Shown: piece after piece, positions 1-8,008 of the stretch
Position numbering within the stretch: position 1 is the first letter of the stretch
Layout of the letters: every line of letters begins with the position of its first letter
Notes under the pieces: model-generated
The model's database searches: none
Told to the model about the DNA's origin: nothing
The model's input: the letters and a program-made list of their open reading frames with translations, nothing else
Translations under genes and position numbers: made by a program
From: Phocaeicola_A sp964481755
GTDB lineage: Bacteria > Bacteroidota > Bacteroidia > Bacteroidales > Bacteroidaceae
Assembly (NCBI GenBank): GCA_964481755.1
Contig: CAYZVH010000011.1
Coordinates: forward strand, 1 to 34,144
DNA: 34,144 nucleotides
Reading direction: 5' to 3'

Positions 1-372
1 CTTCACCTTTTCGTCGTCGCCGATGAGGTGATAGAGCGGTCCGAGCAGGAGGGTGATGTCGGCCGAGCCGGTAGGCAGGAAGGGCATCGAGCGTGCGTCG
101 CCCTGCACCACGTCGGCCGTAGGTTCACGTTTCAGAAACACTTCGATGTTGCGGCGCACCAGTTCCACCGCCTTCACTTCGTATCCCTCCGCCATGAGTG
201 CCGAGGTGTAGCGTCCCGTGCCTGCCCCGATGTCGAGCAGACGCATGCCGGGCTTGAGGAATCGGTGAAGATGGTACATAGTGGTCTCAAACTCCACAAT
301 GCCGTGTCTGCGCTGCAGTCGCAAGTCCTCCGGGTGCTTGTTATAATGCTTTTCTATATTGGATAGTGCCAT
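1..372 (-). CDS. Class I SAM-dependent methyltransferase, 3' end cut by window edge
   Basis: The first 124 codons of a methyltransferase are visible; the rest lies beyond the left edge. Residues 45-55 read LLDIGAGTGRY, the glycine-rich motif I that binds S-adenosylmethionine. A second-strand acidic position follows at about residue 70 (VKAVEL), and VQGDARSMPF at 89-98 matches the motif that contacts the adenine. The ATG at 372 is supported by an in-frame TAG two codons upstream. It starts 29 bp after the comM-like stop, so it is probably the last gene of the operon that begins at 3002. The substrate cannot be told from this part; the family covers small molecules, RNA and proteins. The Rossmann methyltransferase call is safe, the specific role unknown. 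Confidence 0.85.
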   Translation of the reverse strand, partial: MALSNIEKHYNKHPEDLRLQRRHGIVEFETTMYHLHRFLKPGMRLLDIGAGTGRYTSALMAEGYEVKAVELVRRNIEVFLKREPTADVVQGDARSMPFLPTGSADITLLLGPLYHLIGDDEKVK

Positions 373-401
373 ATGCTATATACATTTGTCGTCAGCATTC
401 T

Positions 402-1940
402 CTATCCGGCCCAGTTCTCGCGGTCGAGGCTGCGGTAGCCGATGGCTTCGGCCAGGTGATGAGGCTGGATGGTGGCGCAACCTTCGAGGTCGGCTATGGT
501 GCGCGACACCTTCAGAATGCGGTCGTAGGCACGGGCGGAGAGGTTGAGGCGCGTCATGGCGGTTTGCAGCAACTGCAGGCCTTTGTCGTCCAGCTGGGCA
601 TAGGCACGGAGCATGGACGGGGTCATCTGGGCGTTGCAGTGGATGCCCGGATGGGACTTGTAACGCTCTGCCTGGATGTTGCGCGCACGGATGACACGCT
701 CACGTATCTGTGCGCTCGTCTCGCCCTGCTGGGTGGTGGTCAGCTTCTCAAACGGAACGGGCGTTATCTCCACCTGTATGTCGATGCGGTCGAGCAACGG
801 ACCGGAAATCTTGTTCAGATAGCGCTGCACCTGTCCGGGGTTGCACGTACAGGGGCGGGTAGGGTGGTTGTAGTATCCACAGGGACACGGATTCATGGAT
901 GCCACCAGCATGAAACTCGCAGGGTAATTGACCGTGTACTTCACACGCGACACGGTGATGATGCGGTCCTCCATGGGCTGGCGCAGCATCTCCAGTACGC
1001 TGCGGTTGAACTCCGGCAACTCATCGGCAAAGAGCACACCATTGTGCGCCAGACTGATCTCGCCCGGCTGAGGGTTGCTGCCGCCTCCCACCAGGGCGAT
1101 GGCCGAAGTGGAGTGGTGCGGTGTGCGGAAGGGGCGGTGCGCTATCAAGGTGCTGTCCGCTCCCAGCTTGCCGGCTACGGAGTGTATCTTTGTGGTCTCC
1201 AGACTCTCGGCCAAGGTGAGGGGTGGCAGTATGGAGGGCAGGCGCTTGGCCATCATCGACTTGCCGCTTCCCGGTGGACCTATCATCACCACATTGTGTC
1301 CACCGGCTGCGGCCACCTCCAGTGCGCGCTTCACATTCTCCTGTCCCTTCACGTCGGCAAAGTCGAACTCAAAGGTCTCTTGCTTGGCGCGAAACTCCTC
1401 GCGGGTGTTGACGATGGTGGGCTCCAGGGTGCGCTCGCCGTTGAGGAACTCTATCACCTCACAGATGTTGTCCACCCCGTAGACATCCAGGTTGTTCACG
1501 ATGGCTGCCTCTCTGGCGTTGCGTTTGGGCAGGATGAATCCCTTGAATCCCTCCTCGCGAGCTTTGATGGCAATGGGCAGCGCTCCCTTGATGGGTTGCA
1601 GACTTCCGTCCAGGCTCAGCTCGCCCATCATCAAGTATTGGTCTAACTTCTCTTCGGCCACCTTGCCGGCTGTGGCCAGTATGCTCACTGCCAACGGCAG
1701 GTCATAGGCAGAGCCCTCCTTGCGGATGTCCGCCGGGGCCATGTTCACCACTATTTGGCAGGTGGGGAACTTGTATCCGTTCACCCGCAGGGCTGAGAGG
1801 ATGCGTTCGTGACTCTCCTTTACCGACGTGTCGGGCAGTCCCACCAAGAAGAACTTGATTCCTCGGGAGCTGTTCGTCTCTATGGTGATGATGGTGGCGT
1901 CGATGCCTTGCACTGCCGCTGCGAATACCTTTACCAACAT
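402..1940 (-). CDS. comM: YifB/ComM-family Mg chelatase-like AAA+ ATPase
   Basis: A complete 512-residue protein, the usual length for the YifB/ComM family. The N-terminal third (from MLVKVFAAAVQGIDA) is the ChlI/Lon-type fold typical of the family. The Walker A motif GPPGSGKS lies at about residues 221-228, followed by an acidic Walker B region (GVLFADELPEF). A cysteine cluster, NPCPCGYYNHPTRPCTC, sits at about 350-366 and is a family hallmark. The C-terminal Mg_chelatase_C helical domain ends with YRSLDRENW. In naturally competent bacteria ComM is a branch-migration helicase acting on integrated donor DNA; whether that holds in Bacteroidales is not shown here. The start lies 3 bp after the preceding lipoprotein stop, so the two are co-transcribed. 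Confidence 0.93.
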   Translation of the reverse strand: MLVKVFAAAVQGIDATIITIETNSSRGIKFFLVGLPDTSVKESHERILSALRVNGYKFPTCQIVVNMAPADIRKEGSAYDLPLAVSILATAGKVAEEKLDQYLMMGELSLDGSLQPIKGALPIAIKAREEGFKGFILPKRNAREAAIVNNLDVYGVDNICEVIEFLNGERTLEPTIVNTREEFRAKQETFEFDFADVKGQENVKRALEVAAAGGHNVVMIGPPGSGKSMMAKRLPSILPPLTLAESLETTKIHSVAGKLGADSTLIAHRPFRTPHHSTSAIALVGGGSNPQPGEISLAHNGVLFADELPEFNRSVLEMLRQPMEDRIITVSRVKYTVNYPASFMLVASMNPCPCGYYNHPTRPCTCNPGQVQRYLNKISGPLLDRIDIQVEITPVPFEKLTTTQQGETSAQIRERVIRARNIQAERYKSHPGIHCNAQMTPSMLRAYAQLDDKGLQLLQTAMTRLNLSARAYDRILKVSRTIADLEGCATIQPHHLAEAIGYRSLDRENWAG

Positions 1941-1943
1941 GGC

Positions 1944-3002
1944 TTACTTGATTTTAAATTTCTTCTTTCTGTCCTTCTCTGCCTGGATGAGTTGCTTCAC
2001 CTTCGCACGCACGGCGCTGATGTCCGTCGTGCGCAAGGCTATCCGTCGCTGGGCGGAGAGCACTACGATGGTGGGCACATCCGTTATGTCGAAGGTCTTC
2101 ACGGTCATGCTGCTCCAACCCTCTCCATCGAAGGATTGCATGGCGTAGAGTGTGTCCGCCTCGGCGGATGCCTTCCACTTGTCCTTGTCGGTGTCCATGG
2201 AGTAGGCTATGAGGATGGCGTCGTCTTTCTTCAGTTTCTTCTGCATCTCGTTGAGGGAGTCGCGCAAGGCCACGCTGTGCTTGTCCCAGGTGGCCCAGAA
2301 GAGTACGGTCACTACTTTCTCGCGGAAGTTGTAGGAGTTGATGCCCTCCTTGCCGGGACGGTCCATGCGGAAGTTGCTGATGTAGCGTCCCGTGTCGGCG
2401 GCGAATGTCCGTTCGGTCTGCTTATCCGCCTCGGCAATCAACGGATGGTCGTGGAGCACACCACTCATGCCTTTTATCAGCTGTTGTATGCGCTTGTAGT
2501 TTGGCTCCGGCTGACGGATGAAGTAGCGGTTGAGCAGGTAGATGCTGACCTGTGAGAAGGGGTGATGGGTGATGAAGCTGTCCGCCACGGCAGCCTCCGT
2601 CACACTGTCGGCGCGGTGAGCCAATAGTTGTTTGAACTGATGGAGCTCCTCGTTTTCTGTTCCGCCCGTCACCTGGATGGAGTCGGGTACTCGTGCGTCG
2701 CCAGTCAGCGTCACCTGCCACTGCTTGTCCACGTAGAGCGGTAGCGTCTGGTCGCGGTTGAACAGCAGGGTCAGTTGCGTCAGGGTGTCCACTTCCGCTT
2801 GGTAGCTGAACTTCCCGTCCTCCACCTGTATGGTGTCGATGCGGTCATACGGGTCGTATTCCCCGTAGAGGTAAACCTCCTTGCCCTCGAGGTTGCTCAG
2901 TTGTCCGCTGAGTGTGAACAGGTTCTGCGACTTGTGGCAACCGGTCAGGGTCGCTGTCAGCGCACAGACCATGGCCACGGCATGTATCGATAGATGTTTC
3001 AT
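1944..3002 (-). CDS. DUF4369-type lipoprotein with thioredoxin fold lacking CxxC
   Basis: 352 residues. A lipoprotein signal peptide ends in LTGC (Cys22). Residues about 28-110 (FTLSGQLSNLEGKEVYLYG) look like the DUF4369 beta-sandwich common in Bacteroidetes TlpA-like proteins. A helical middle follows, then a thioredoxin-like C-terminal half beginning near VVTVLFWATW. The active-site motif that should read WCxxC reads WDKHS, so both redox cysteines are replaced (Asp240, Ser243). A cis-Pro loop appears to remain (TDVPTIVVL). It is therefore unlikely to be a disulfide oxidoreductase and may act as a binding or structural protein at the envelope. It is the first gene of the operon with the comM-like ATPase. 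Fold confidence is high; function unknown. Confidence 0.82.
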   Translation of the reverse strand: MKHLSIHAVAMVCALTATLTGCHKSQNLFTLSGQLSNLEGKEVYLYGEYDPYDRIDTIQVEDGKFSYQAEVDTLTQLTLLFNRDQTLPLYVDKQWQVTLTGDARVPDSIQVTGGTENEELHQFKQLLAHRADSVTEAAVADSFITHHPFSQVSIYLLNRYFIRQPEPNYKRIQQLIKGMSGVLHDHPLIAEADKQTERTFAADTGRYISNFRMDRPGKEGINSYNFREKVVTVLFWATWDKHSVALRDSLNEMQKKLKKDDAILIAYSMDTDKDKWKASAEADTLYAMQSFDGEGWSSMTVKTFDITDVPTIVVLSAQRRIALRTTDISAVRAKVKQLIQAEKDRKKKFKIK

Positions 3003-3030
3003 TCTTTTCCTTTTGTGTGATAATGTTTTG

Positions 3031-3038
3031 CAAACTTA
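3031..3038 (-). promoter_or_regulatory. Bacteroidetes -7 element upstream of the lipoprotein-comM operon
   Basis: The minus strand reads TAAGTTTG, an exact match to TAnnTTTG. It lies 28 bp before the ATG at 3002 and would give a leader of about 20 nt. No good -33 TTTG is visible at the expected spacing. Confidence 0.5.
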
Positions 3039-3118
3039 CAGAAAATAGTCCGTACCGATGCGCTTTTGTGTGAGGAATTTGCCGTTAGTGCCTCAAATGG
3101 TGTGATTCGTATAAAAGA

Positions 3119-3154
3119 TAGGGGCAGTGAAACCTATTTGTTTCACTGCCCCTA
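3119..3154 (-). terminator. Rho-independent terminator of the OmpA/YjbH operon
   Basis: A perfect 15-bp stem (arms 3119-3133 and 3140-3154, core GGGGCAGTGAAAC) with a 6-nt loop, starting 50 bp past the ompA-like stop. On the minus strand the stem is followed by TCTTTTAT, a fair U-tract. It closes the four-gene operon that starts at 7521. Confidence 0.88.
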
Positions 3155-3204
3155 CTAGCATCCCTCTGCCTTGTAAACAGGGGGTATCGAGTGTACCGAA
3201 TCTA

Positions 3205-4416
3205 TTATTCAGCTTCAACGATCACAACACGGTTCAAGCTGTCAGAGCCGAACATGTTGTCTGTACCGCCGCAACCGATAATCTCGAGCTGGTCTTCGCT
3301 TACGCCTTCAGCGATTAACGCGTCAGCGATAGCTCTTGCACGTTTCTCAGAGAGCTTCTGGTTGAACTTAGCTGTACCGGTAGCCTTGTCGCAGTAGCCT
3401 GCAACTTTGTACTTCTTGTTGGTGTTAGCCTTCATCACGTCAGCAACCATCTTGGCGTTAACCTTGTCCTTGCTTGTGATGTTAGACTTGCCAATCTGGA
3501 AGAAGAAGGCGTGCTTGCCGTCAACAACCACTTCCTTAACCTCTGTGCGTGTCTCCACCTTAGCGGGCTGGTTGCGGAGTCTGTTGTTCTCAGCTTCCTG
3601 GTCAGCCAAAGCCTGACGATAGCGGTTGATCTCCTCGTTGAGGGCGTCGATCTCGTCCTGGGTGTGAGCCTTTGTGAAGTTCTTACCCTTGCCGAAGTAG
3701 TAAGATGCGCCTACCATTGCTGCCAAAGCACCATCGGTCTTTGCACCCTTCTCGCCGAAGATAGAAGGAGACACATCGCCACGAACCTCGAGGTTGATGT
3801 CCCAGTGTTTGCTTACGTTGAACGAACCGATCAAACCTACGGCACCTGTGATGAGTGCACGTACGTCGCTCTTCTGGTTAGAGTTCTTCTCGGTTGTGTT
3901 GCCTGCTGCGTAGGAAGCGTCCAATGCAGACTGAGGAGCCTCTACCAAGTATGTCTTGGCGAAGGTCAAGCCCGGGCCCAAGAAGAGGCTAACGTTGAAC
4001 AGACGGTTAGGATTGTATCCGCCGATGGCGTTGCTGATGTTGAACAATCCGTCGATGCGGGTCTGGATGAATGTATTCTTAACCTTATTGTATTCCTCGG
4101 TAGTTTTACCGGTAGCTTCGTCGTAGGTGTTCCACTGTTGTTGCAGTTTGGACCAGGCACCTACGCCCTGCAAACGGATACCCCATACCGGGTCGATCCA
4201 TTTACCCAGAGACAAAGACAACTGCGGAGTGACGGTCTTCAGATAACCATAATCCTTGTTATCAGGGTTGAGGCAAGTCTGTCCGCCTACGCCAACGCTG
4301 ATATACAAGTTGTCTTGGAAACGCTCGCTGTAGTAGTGATCCTTCTTGCTTTGAGCGAAAGCAACGGAGCAGCATCCTGACAGCAGCAAAGACATGACTA
4401 CTAATTTGTTTTTCAT
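3205..4416 (-). CDS. OmpA-family outer membrane protein
   Basis: 403 residues. The signal peptide ends AFA before Gln22; the earlier LLSGC also resembles a lipobox, so the processing route is ambiguous. Residues about 35-245 have the alternating pattern of a beta-barrel (LYISVGVGGQTC, WDINLEVRGDVSP, GASYYFGKGKNF). A short coiled-coil-like helix follows (DEIDALNEEINRYRQALADQ), then an OmpA C-terminal domain at about 295-403. That domain carries VAGYCDKATGTAKFNQKLSE and KRARAIADALIAEGV, the peptidoglycan-binding helix pattern. It is expected to anchor the outer membrane to peptidoglycan. It is the last gene of the YjbH-like operon, 17 bp after its neighbour, and has its own terminator downstream. 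Confidence 0.92.
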   Translation of the reverse strand: MKNKLVVMSLLLSGCCSVAFAQSKKDHYYSERFQDNLYISVGVGGQTCLNPDNKDYGYLKTVTPQLSLSLGKWIDPVWGIRLQGVGAWSKLQQQWNTYDEATGKTTEEYNKVKNTFIQTRIDGLFNISNAIGGYNPNRLFNVSLFLGPGLTFAKTYLVEAPQSALDASYAAGNTTEKNSNQKSDVRALITGAVGLIGSFNVSKHWDINLEVRGDVSPSIFGEKGAKTDGALAAMVGASYYFGKGKNFTKAHTQDEIDALNEEINRYRQALADQEAENNRLRNQPAKVETRTEVKEVVVDGKHAFFFQIGKSNITSKDKVNAKMVADVMKANTNKKYKVAGYCDKATGTAKFNQKLSEKRARAIADALIAEGVSEDQLEIIGCGGTDNMFGSDSLNRVVIVEAE

Positions 4417-4433
4417 ATGCTAATGAATGATTT

Positions 4434-5165
4434 TTACTTTAAATATATTTTATATGTCAGACCTCCCGAGAAGTAGCGCAGGCTCTGCATCTCCACCAGC
4501 ACGTTGAGTCGGTCGAAGAGCAGACATTGCGCGCCTAGCGCGAAGTCCTTCGTGTCGTGTTCCCCTATTATCTCTAACGAAGGGAAGAACGATGGTGAGA
4601 AAGTGAGTCCTCCAGCCACCCCATTGAGCGGGTAGTCGTCCCTACGGTTGTACAGGTACGAGAGATGCACTCCCAGCGTGCCTGCCGTGCCACAACTGAA
4701 ATGTTTGGTTGCGGCCAGGTAGAAGCGCGAGAAGTATCCGTTGCCCCCTTCGCTTGCCACCTCCTCGGAGCTGAAGGCAAACGGGTCCTGGATGCCAGCC
4801 ACGATGGCGGGCCTCTTGGCCGTTTCAGTCAGCAGACGGAATCGGAAGGCGAAGTTGCGGTCCTGGTTGCAATAGCGCAACTTTCCGCTTGTGGGCTGCA
4901 ACATCTTGAATACCGTAGCCGTGTAGGAAAACTCGAACCATGGGAGCAGTGTGGCGTTCACATAATAGTTGGCTGTGTGGTAATACCATGTGGGAGGAGT
5001 CAACTCCTTGTTCATGAAGTTACCGCCAATCATGATGGTTCCGTCTCGCTGCATCTCGGCCGAAGGTACATGTAGCAGTCCGGTTACGCCATAAGTCAAC
5101 TGAGCCCATGAGGAACTAATCCCCGTGAACATGCACAAACTGAGTGTCAAAAGAATCTTCTTCAT
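4434..5165 (-). CDS. YjbH-like outer membrane protein, N-terminal-type half
   Basis: 243 residues with a cleavable signal peptide (cut near SSSWA before Gln22). The mature protein begins QLTYGVTGLLHVPSAEMQ and continues GTIMIGGNFMN, which matches the start of the YjbH/GfcD family (the 'G.tG.l..PsA.....G' opening). The rest is rich in amphipathic beta-strands, ending in an aromatic strand (GGLTYKIYLK) as expected for an outer membrane barrel. Canonical proteobacterial YjbH is about 700 residues; this covers only the first part, and a second gene in the same operon (6268-7521) resembles the remainder. YjbH proteins are linked to exopolysaccharide secretion or surface assembly; that role is inferred by family only. 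Confidence 0.72.
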   Translation of the reverse strand: MKKILLTLSLCMFTGISSSWAQLTYGVTGLLHVPSAEMQRDGTIMIGGNFMNKELTPPTWYYHTANYYVNATLLPWFEFSYTATVFKMLQPTSGKLRYCNQDRNFAFRFRLLTETAKRPAIVAGIQDPFAFSSEEVASEGGNGYFSRFYLAATKHFSCGTAGTLGVHLSYLYNRRDDYPLNGVAGGLTFSPSFFPSLEIIGEHDTKDFALGAQCLLFDRLNVLVEMQSLRYFSGGLTYKIYLK

Positions 5166-5225
5166 CCTATCGTCTGTTTCTCAAATTGACTTAATGGCTA
5201 CCGTCCTTACTCTATCATGTATTAA

Positions 5226-6251
5226 TTAGTTTGCTGTTGACGTTCCACCACCGTAAGATGTTCCGCTGTCTGTGGTGTGAGAGTCATCGTGAGAGTCGTC
5301 GTGAGCCTCGCTGATGATAATCGGAGTGCAAGTTGTGCTGCCCTCTACGTAACGTACAGTACCGGTGTAGTTCTCGAGGTTCTCACCTGCTGCGAATGTG
5401 AACTCTTTCTCAACCATTGTGAAGTTGACAACCATACCTTTGAGGAGCTTGCCTGCCTCTACAGTAGCGTACACAGTCTTCCATGTTGTTGTGCTCGGGT
5501 AAGTCATACCGCCCAGGAAGTTAGACACCTGCTTAGCCCACATGTCCTCCGGAGTCAGATCAGCCTTTGTCGGCTTAGATACGATGCTGAAACCTGTTAC
5601 TACAGGGTAGGGGCACTCGACTACGTAGCCCTGTTTCGGGTCACCGGCTTCGCCTGTCTTAGCTGTCAAAGTAATGGCAACGTCTATACTACCGTCGGCC
5701 TGAGCTGCAGTTTCAACTTTCATATCCTTCACCTCGTCCATATCAATGATCTCGCTATTCGTGAGTTCATCGAGCAGGCTTGAACCAATGGCTTCCTCTT
5801 CGCTATCAGAGATTTCAACAACCTTAACCTCTGTCGGAGTCTGGTTGTCGGCGATCACGTCTTCCAGTTTGGTCATTGTGATCTCAACGTACTGTGTACC
5901 GATCTGGCCATCGCTAACCTCTGTCATATAAACGTCACGAGTAACAGATACATAGCCTGTGCAAGTAGCCTCAACTCTGTATTTTCTGTCGCTTGTCAGA
6001 GATACCTCTTTCGAGAAAGAACCGCTTGTGGTGTATGTCTCGCCGTTCACCTTTACGGTAGCGGCAATCTGGTTGCCATGGCTGTCGAGCACTGCACCGC
6101 TCAAGAAATACTTGGCAGGAGTCGGAGTCGGAGTGACCGGAGTCACGTAATCGATCTCGTTGTCGTCACCTTCGTAGCAACTAACCATAGTCAGGCCACC
6201 TAATAACATCAATCCGGCAAGTCCGGATACTTTAAAAAATGACTTTTTCAT
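5226..6251 (-). CDS. Lipoprotein with carboxypeptidase-regulatory-like domain and His/Asp tail
   Basis: 341 residues. The lipobox VSC places the lipidated cysteine at 25, followed by a Pro/Thr linker (VTPVTPTPTPAKY). Residues about 46-110 (FLSGAVLDSHGNQIAATVKV) read as a carboxypeptidase-regulatory-like beta-sandwich. The middle, rich in Glu and Asp, has no family I can name with confidence; DUF3869 is possible. The last 29 residues hold three evenly spaced His in HDDSHDDSH (317, 321, 325), then a Gly/Ser/Thr tail. This tail could bind divalent metal or be a flexible surface extension. It lies between the two YjbH-like genes (16 bp after one, 60 bp before the other), so it probably works with them at the outer membrane. 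Confidence 0.75.
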   Translation of the reverse strand: MKKSFFKVSGLAGLMLLGGLTMVSCYEGDDNEIDYVTPVTPTPTPAKYFLSGAVLDSHGNQIAATVKVNGETYTTSGSFSKEVSLTSDRKYRVEATCTGYVSVTRDVYMTEVSDGQIGTQYVEITMTKLEDVIADNQTPTEVKVVEISDSEEEAIGSSLLDELTNSEIIDMDEVKDMKVETAAQADGSIDVAITLTAKTGEAGDPKQGYVVECPYPVVTGFSIVSKPTKADLTPEDMWAKQVSNFLGGMTYPSTTTWKTVYATVEAGKLLKGMVVNFTMVEKEFTFAAGENLENYTGTVRYVEGSTTCTPIIISEAHDDSHDDSHTTDSGTSYGGGTSTAN

Positions 6252-6267
6252 ACTAAATGAAGTTTAA

Positions 6268-7521
6268 TTAATTAATATATGATTGAATAAATTCCGAGTT
6301 ATTGTTCACTTTATGCCACAAGTTGTCGTCTGGAGCTGTCATGAAACTGAACCCGTAGCGCTTGTCGCCGCCCGCGCTGTAACGCAAGCTCATGTCGCCT
6401 GCCTGCAGTCGTGGCCAATATCCGTGACGTTTCGACTTGCGTGGCGGAAAGTTCAGCGCGAACATGAATCCGGCATCGTAACCATGATGTCCGTACTTAG
6501 GCATCTTCTGTATCTTTGTCGCATACAATCCTATGGAGACGATACGGAAATGCCGTATCGCCTGGAAGCGCACACCATATTCACCTTGTAGGAAACGGTG
6601 GCCACGTAGCGATAGTTGGGTGTTGTGCCTCTTCCAATAGTAGTTTACACCCAATTGTCCAGTTACCATTGAGCCATCAGCGTGTTTGTAGACCCATCCG
6701 TCGAACCGTCCGTATTTGGTCCAGTCCAGTCTGGCATCCAACCAGAACTGTCCCCATGCGTTGCGGGGCAGATAGTGCTCGGCGTATGCCGAGAACCCAT
6801 GGCGGAAGTCGCTGAAGAAACCGGCTGTCAGCGTCAGGTTGGTGCGGTAGGGCAGACGGAACGACTGCGACAGTGTGACGATGCCCGGACGGACTTTCTC
6901 GTAGAGGTAGCCGTACTCGTTGATGATGGGCAACACCAACTGACCGGTGAACTTCATGCCTTTCCACAGGGAGACCTCGATGGTGGGGTTGAGGTTGAGC
7001 AGCACCTCGTACATCACCGATAGACGGATGTTGCGGAAGTAGAACTCAGGGTAGAACACCAGGTCTATCTTCCCGTACGAGCGGTTTTCTTTCTTTATCT
7101 GGTTCAGCTCGCTCAGGCTGATACCGAGTTCATTGCTGGCAGTCCAAGCACCGTTGCCGGGCTGCTGGCTCACACTAAGTTGCGGTACATTATTCTCCAG
7201 GATGATGAGGTTGGTTTTCTTCGATCTCGTGGTGGTGTTTGCGTCTATCAGCCGGATAGCCTCTTTCACGCCATCGGGCACCACGTTGTACTGCGTGGGT
7301 TGGATGACGAAGGTGCGTACGGAGTCGTTCTCCATCACGCCTACATTCTCGAAGCCTTGTTGTATGAGCTGATTCTTGATGCTGTTGGCATCTTGTGCTG
7401 GAAGTGAGAGGGGAAGCATACCGCCAGCCAGGAGCATGAATGCACCGATTCTCCGTGCTGTCTTGTTCAGCGCACGGGCATCCATCTTTTGGTTCACTAT
7501 GTCGAAATTCTTATCTTTCAT
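6268..7521 (-). CDS. YjbH-like outer membrane protein, C-terminal-type half
   Basis: 417 residues from the ATG at 7521; a TTG two codons upstream is a less likely start. A signal segment (RIGAFMLLAGGMLPLSLPAQ) follows a basic stretch that is unusually long for a signal peptide, so an internal Met near 7485 may be the real start. The N-terminal domain (about 45-130) is soluble-looking. From about residue 150 the protein is a run of beta-strands. HRFLQGEYGVRF and the following strand VSIGLYATKIQK resemble the C-terminal YjbH pattern (GRFLxGDxG then VGxxAT). It opens the operon that also encodes the YjbH N-terminal-like protein and OmpA. Weak overall identity is expected for this family, so the call is moderate. 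Confidence 0.65.
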   Translation of the reverse strand: MKDKNFDIVNQKMDARALNKTARRIGAFMLLAGGMLPLSLPAQDANSIKNQLIQQGFENVGVMENDSVRTFVIQPTQYNVVPDGVKEAIRLIDANTTTRSKKTNLIILENNVPQLSVSQQPGNGAWTASNELGISLSELNQIKKENRSYGKIDLVFYPEFYFRNIRLSVMYEVLLNLNPTIEVSLWKGMKFTGQLVLPIINEYGYLYEKVRPGIVTLSQSFRLPYRTNLTLTAGFFSDFRHGFSAYAEHYLPRNAWGQFWLDARLDWTKYGRFDGWVYKHADGSMVTGQLGVNYYWKRHNTQLSLRGHRFLQGEYGVRFQAIRHFRIVSIGLYATKIQKMPKYGHHGYDAGFMFALNFPPRKSKRHGYWPRLQAGDMSLRYSAGGDKRYGFSFMTAPDDNLWHKVNNNSEFIQSYIN

Positions 7522-7684
7522 AACCAACCACGTTTATTTTCCTAACTGGCAAAATACCATCAATATTATTTTATTTAAATTCCTCTTTATAATCTGTCTC
7601 GTACTCCGCTAATGGAATATTTATGTCCCATATCGCTTTCGGAGACCTCTTATAACGCGTTACTTTACATTGCCTTTTGAACGG

Positions 7685-7692
7685 CAAAGATA
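7685..7692 (-). promoter_or_regulatory. -7 element for the YjbH-OmpA operon
   Basis: The minus strand reads TATCTTTG, an exact TAnnTTTG. It would give a leader of roughly 150 nt before the ATG at 7521. The -33 region is not a clear match. A nearer TATTTTG at about 7543-7549 lacks the right internal spacing. Confidence 0.45.
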
Positions 7693-7918
7693 CGACATTT
7701 CTGATAACGAACCTATTTGCCCCACTTTTTTTTGCTCGATATGGGTCTTTTTTTGCTCTTAAGAGTCTCTTTCGGGTGGATTCCGCATGGTTTTGGTCGC
7801 TTTGCCGGTTTATCTTCCTTCGTCTGCTCCCTGCTGTCCGTTGGCCTTGGACTGTGCCGAACGGTTGCTGCCTGTGGCTTCACCTCGTCCCTGGCGTGTG
7901 GACTTCCCGTGCGGCCGT
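7693..7918. other. Intergenic stretch with no recognisable gene
   Basis: About 225 bp between the YjbH operon promoter and the terminator of the TPR lipoprotein gene. Short open frames exist on the plus strand, but none has a plausible start context or protein-like composition. T-rich tracts near 7727 and 7748 are the only notable feature. Confidence 0.5.
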
Positions 7919-7941
7919 CTCCTATACCTTATTATATATAT
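7919..7941. repeat. 23-nt exact repeat, copy 1
   Basis: The 23 bases starting CTCCTATACCTTATTATATA are identical to 33488-33510. This copy lies just outside the terminator hairpin of the TPR lipoprotein gene. Part of the motif (AATAAGGTATAG in the reverse sense) also occurs in the pyk leader at about 11413-11424. Confidence 0.7.
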
Positions 7942-7946
7942 AGCAA

Positions 7947-7975
7947 GAGAGCCGCCCCATAATAGGACGGCTCTC
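7947..7975 (-). terminator. Terminator hairpin of the TPR lipoprotein gene
   Basis: An 11-bp GC-rich stem (GAGAGCCG core, arms 7947-7957 and 7965-7975) with a 7-nt loop. One pair is a G-U wobble only on the minus strand, which supports that orientation. It starts 33 bp past the stop. The following sequence is AT-rich but not a clean U-run. Confidence 0.7.
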
Positions 7976-8008
7976 ACTATCTAAGATTTTTCGTGTTACG
8001 ACTTCGTC

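Noticed and set aside
366..1646. A 426-codon plus-strand open frame opposite comM
   Set aside because: Shadow of the conserved YifB/ComM gene on the minus strand, with no recognisable domain.
7677..7984. Three overlapping plus-strand open frames of 65-88 codons in the 7.5-8.0 kb intergenic region
   Set aside because: No start context; the sequences read as Phe/Leu/Ser-rich translations of T- and C-rich DNA, and the region carries a minus-strand promoter and terminator instead.
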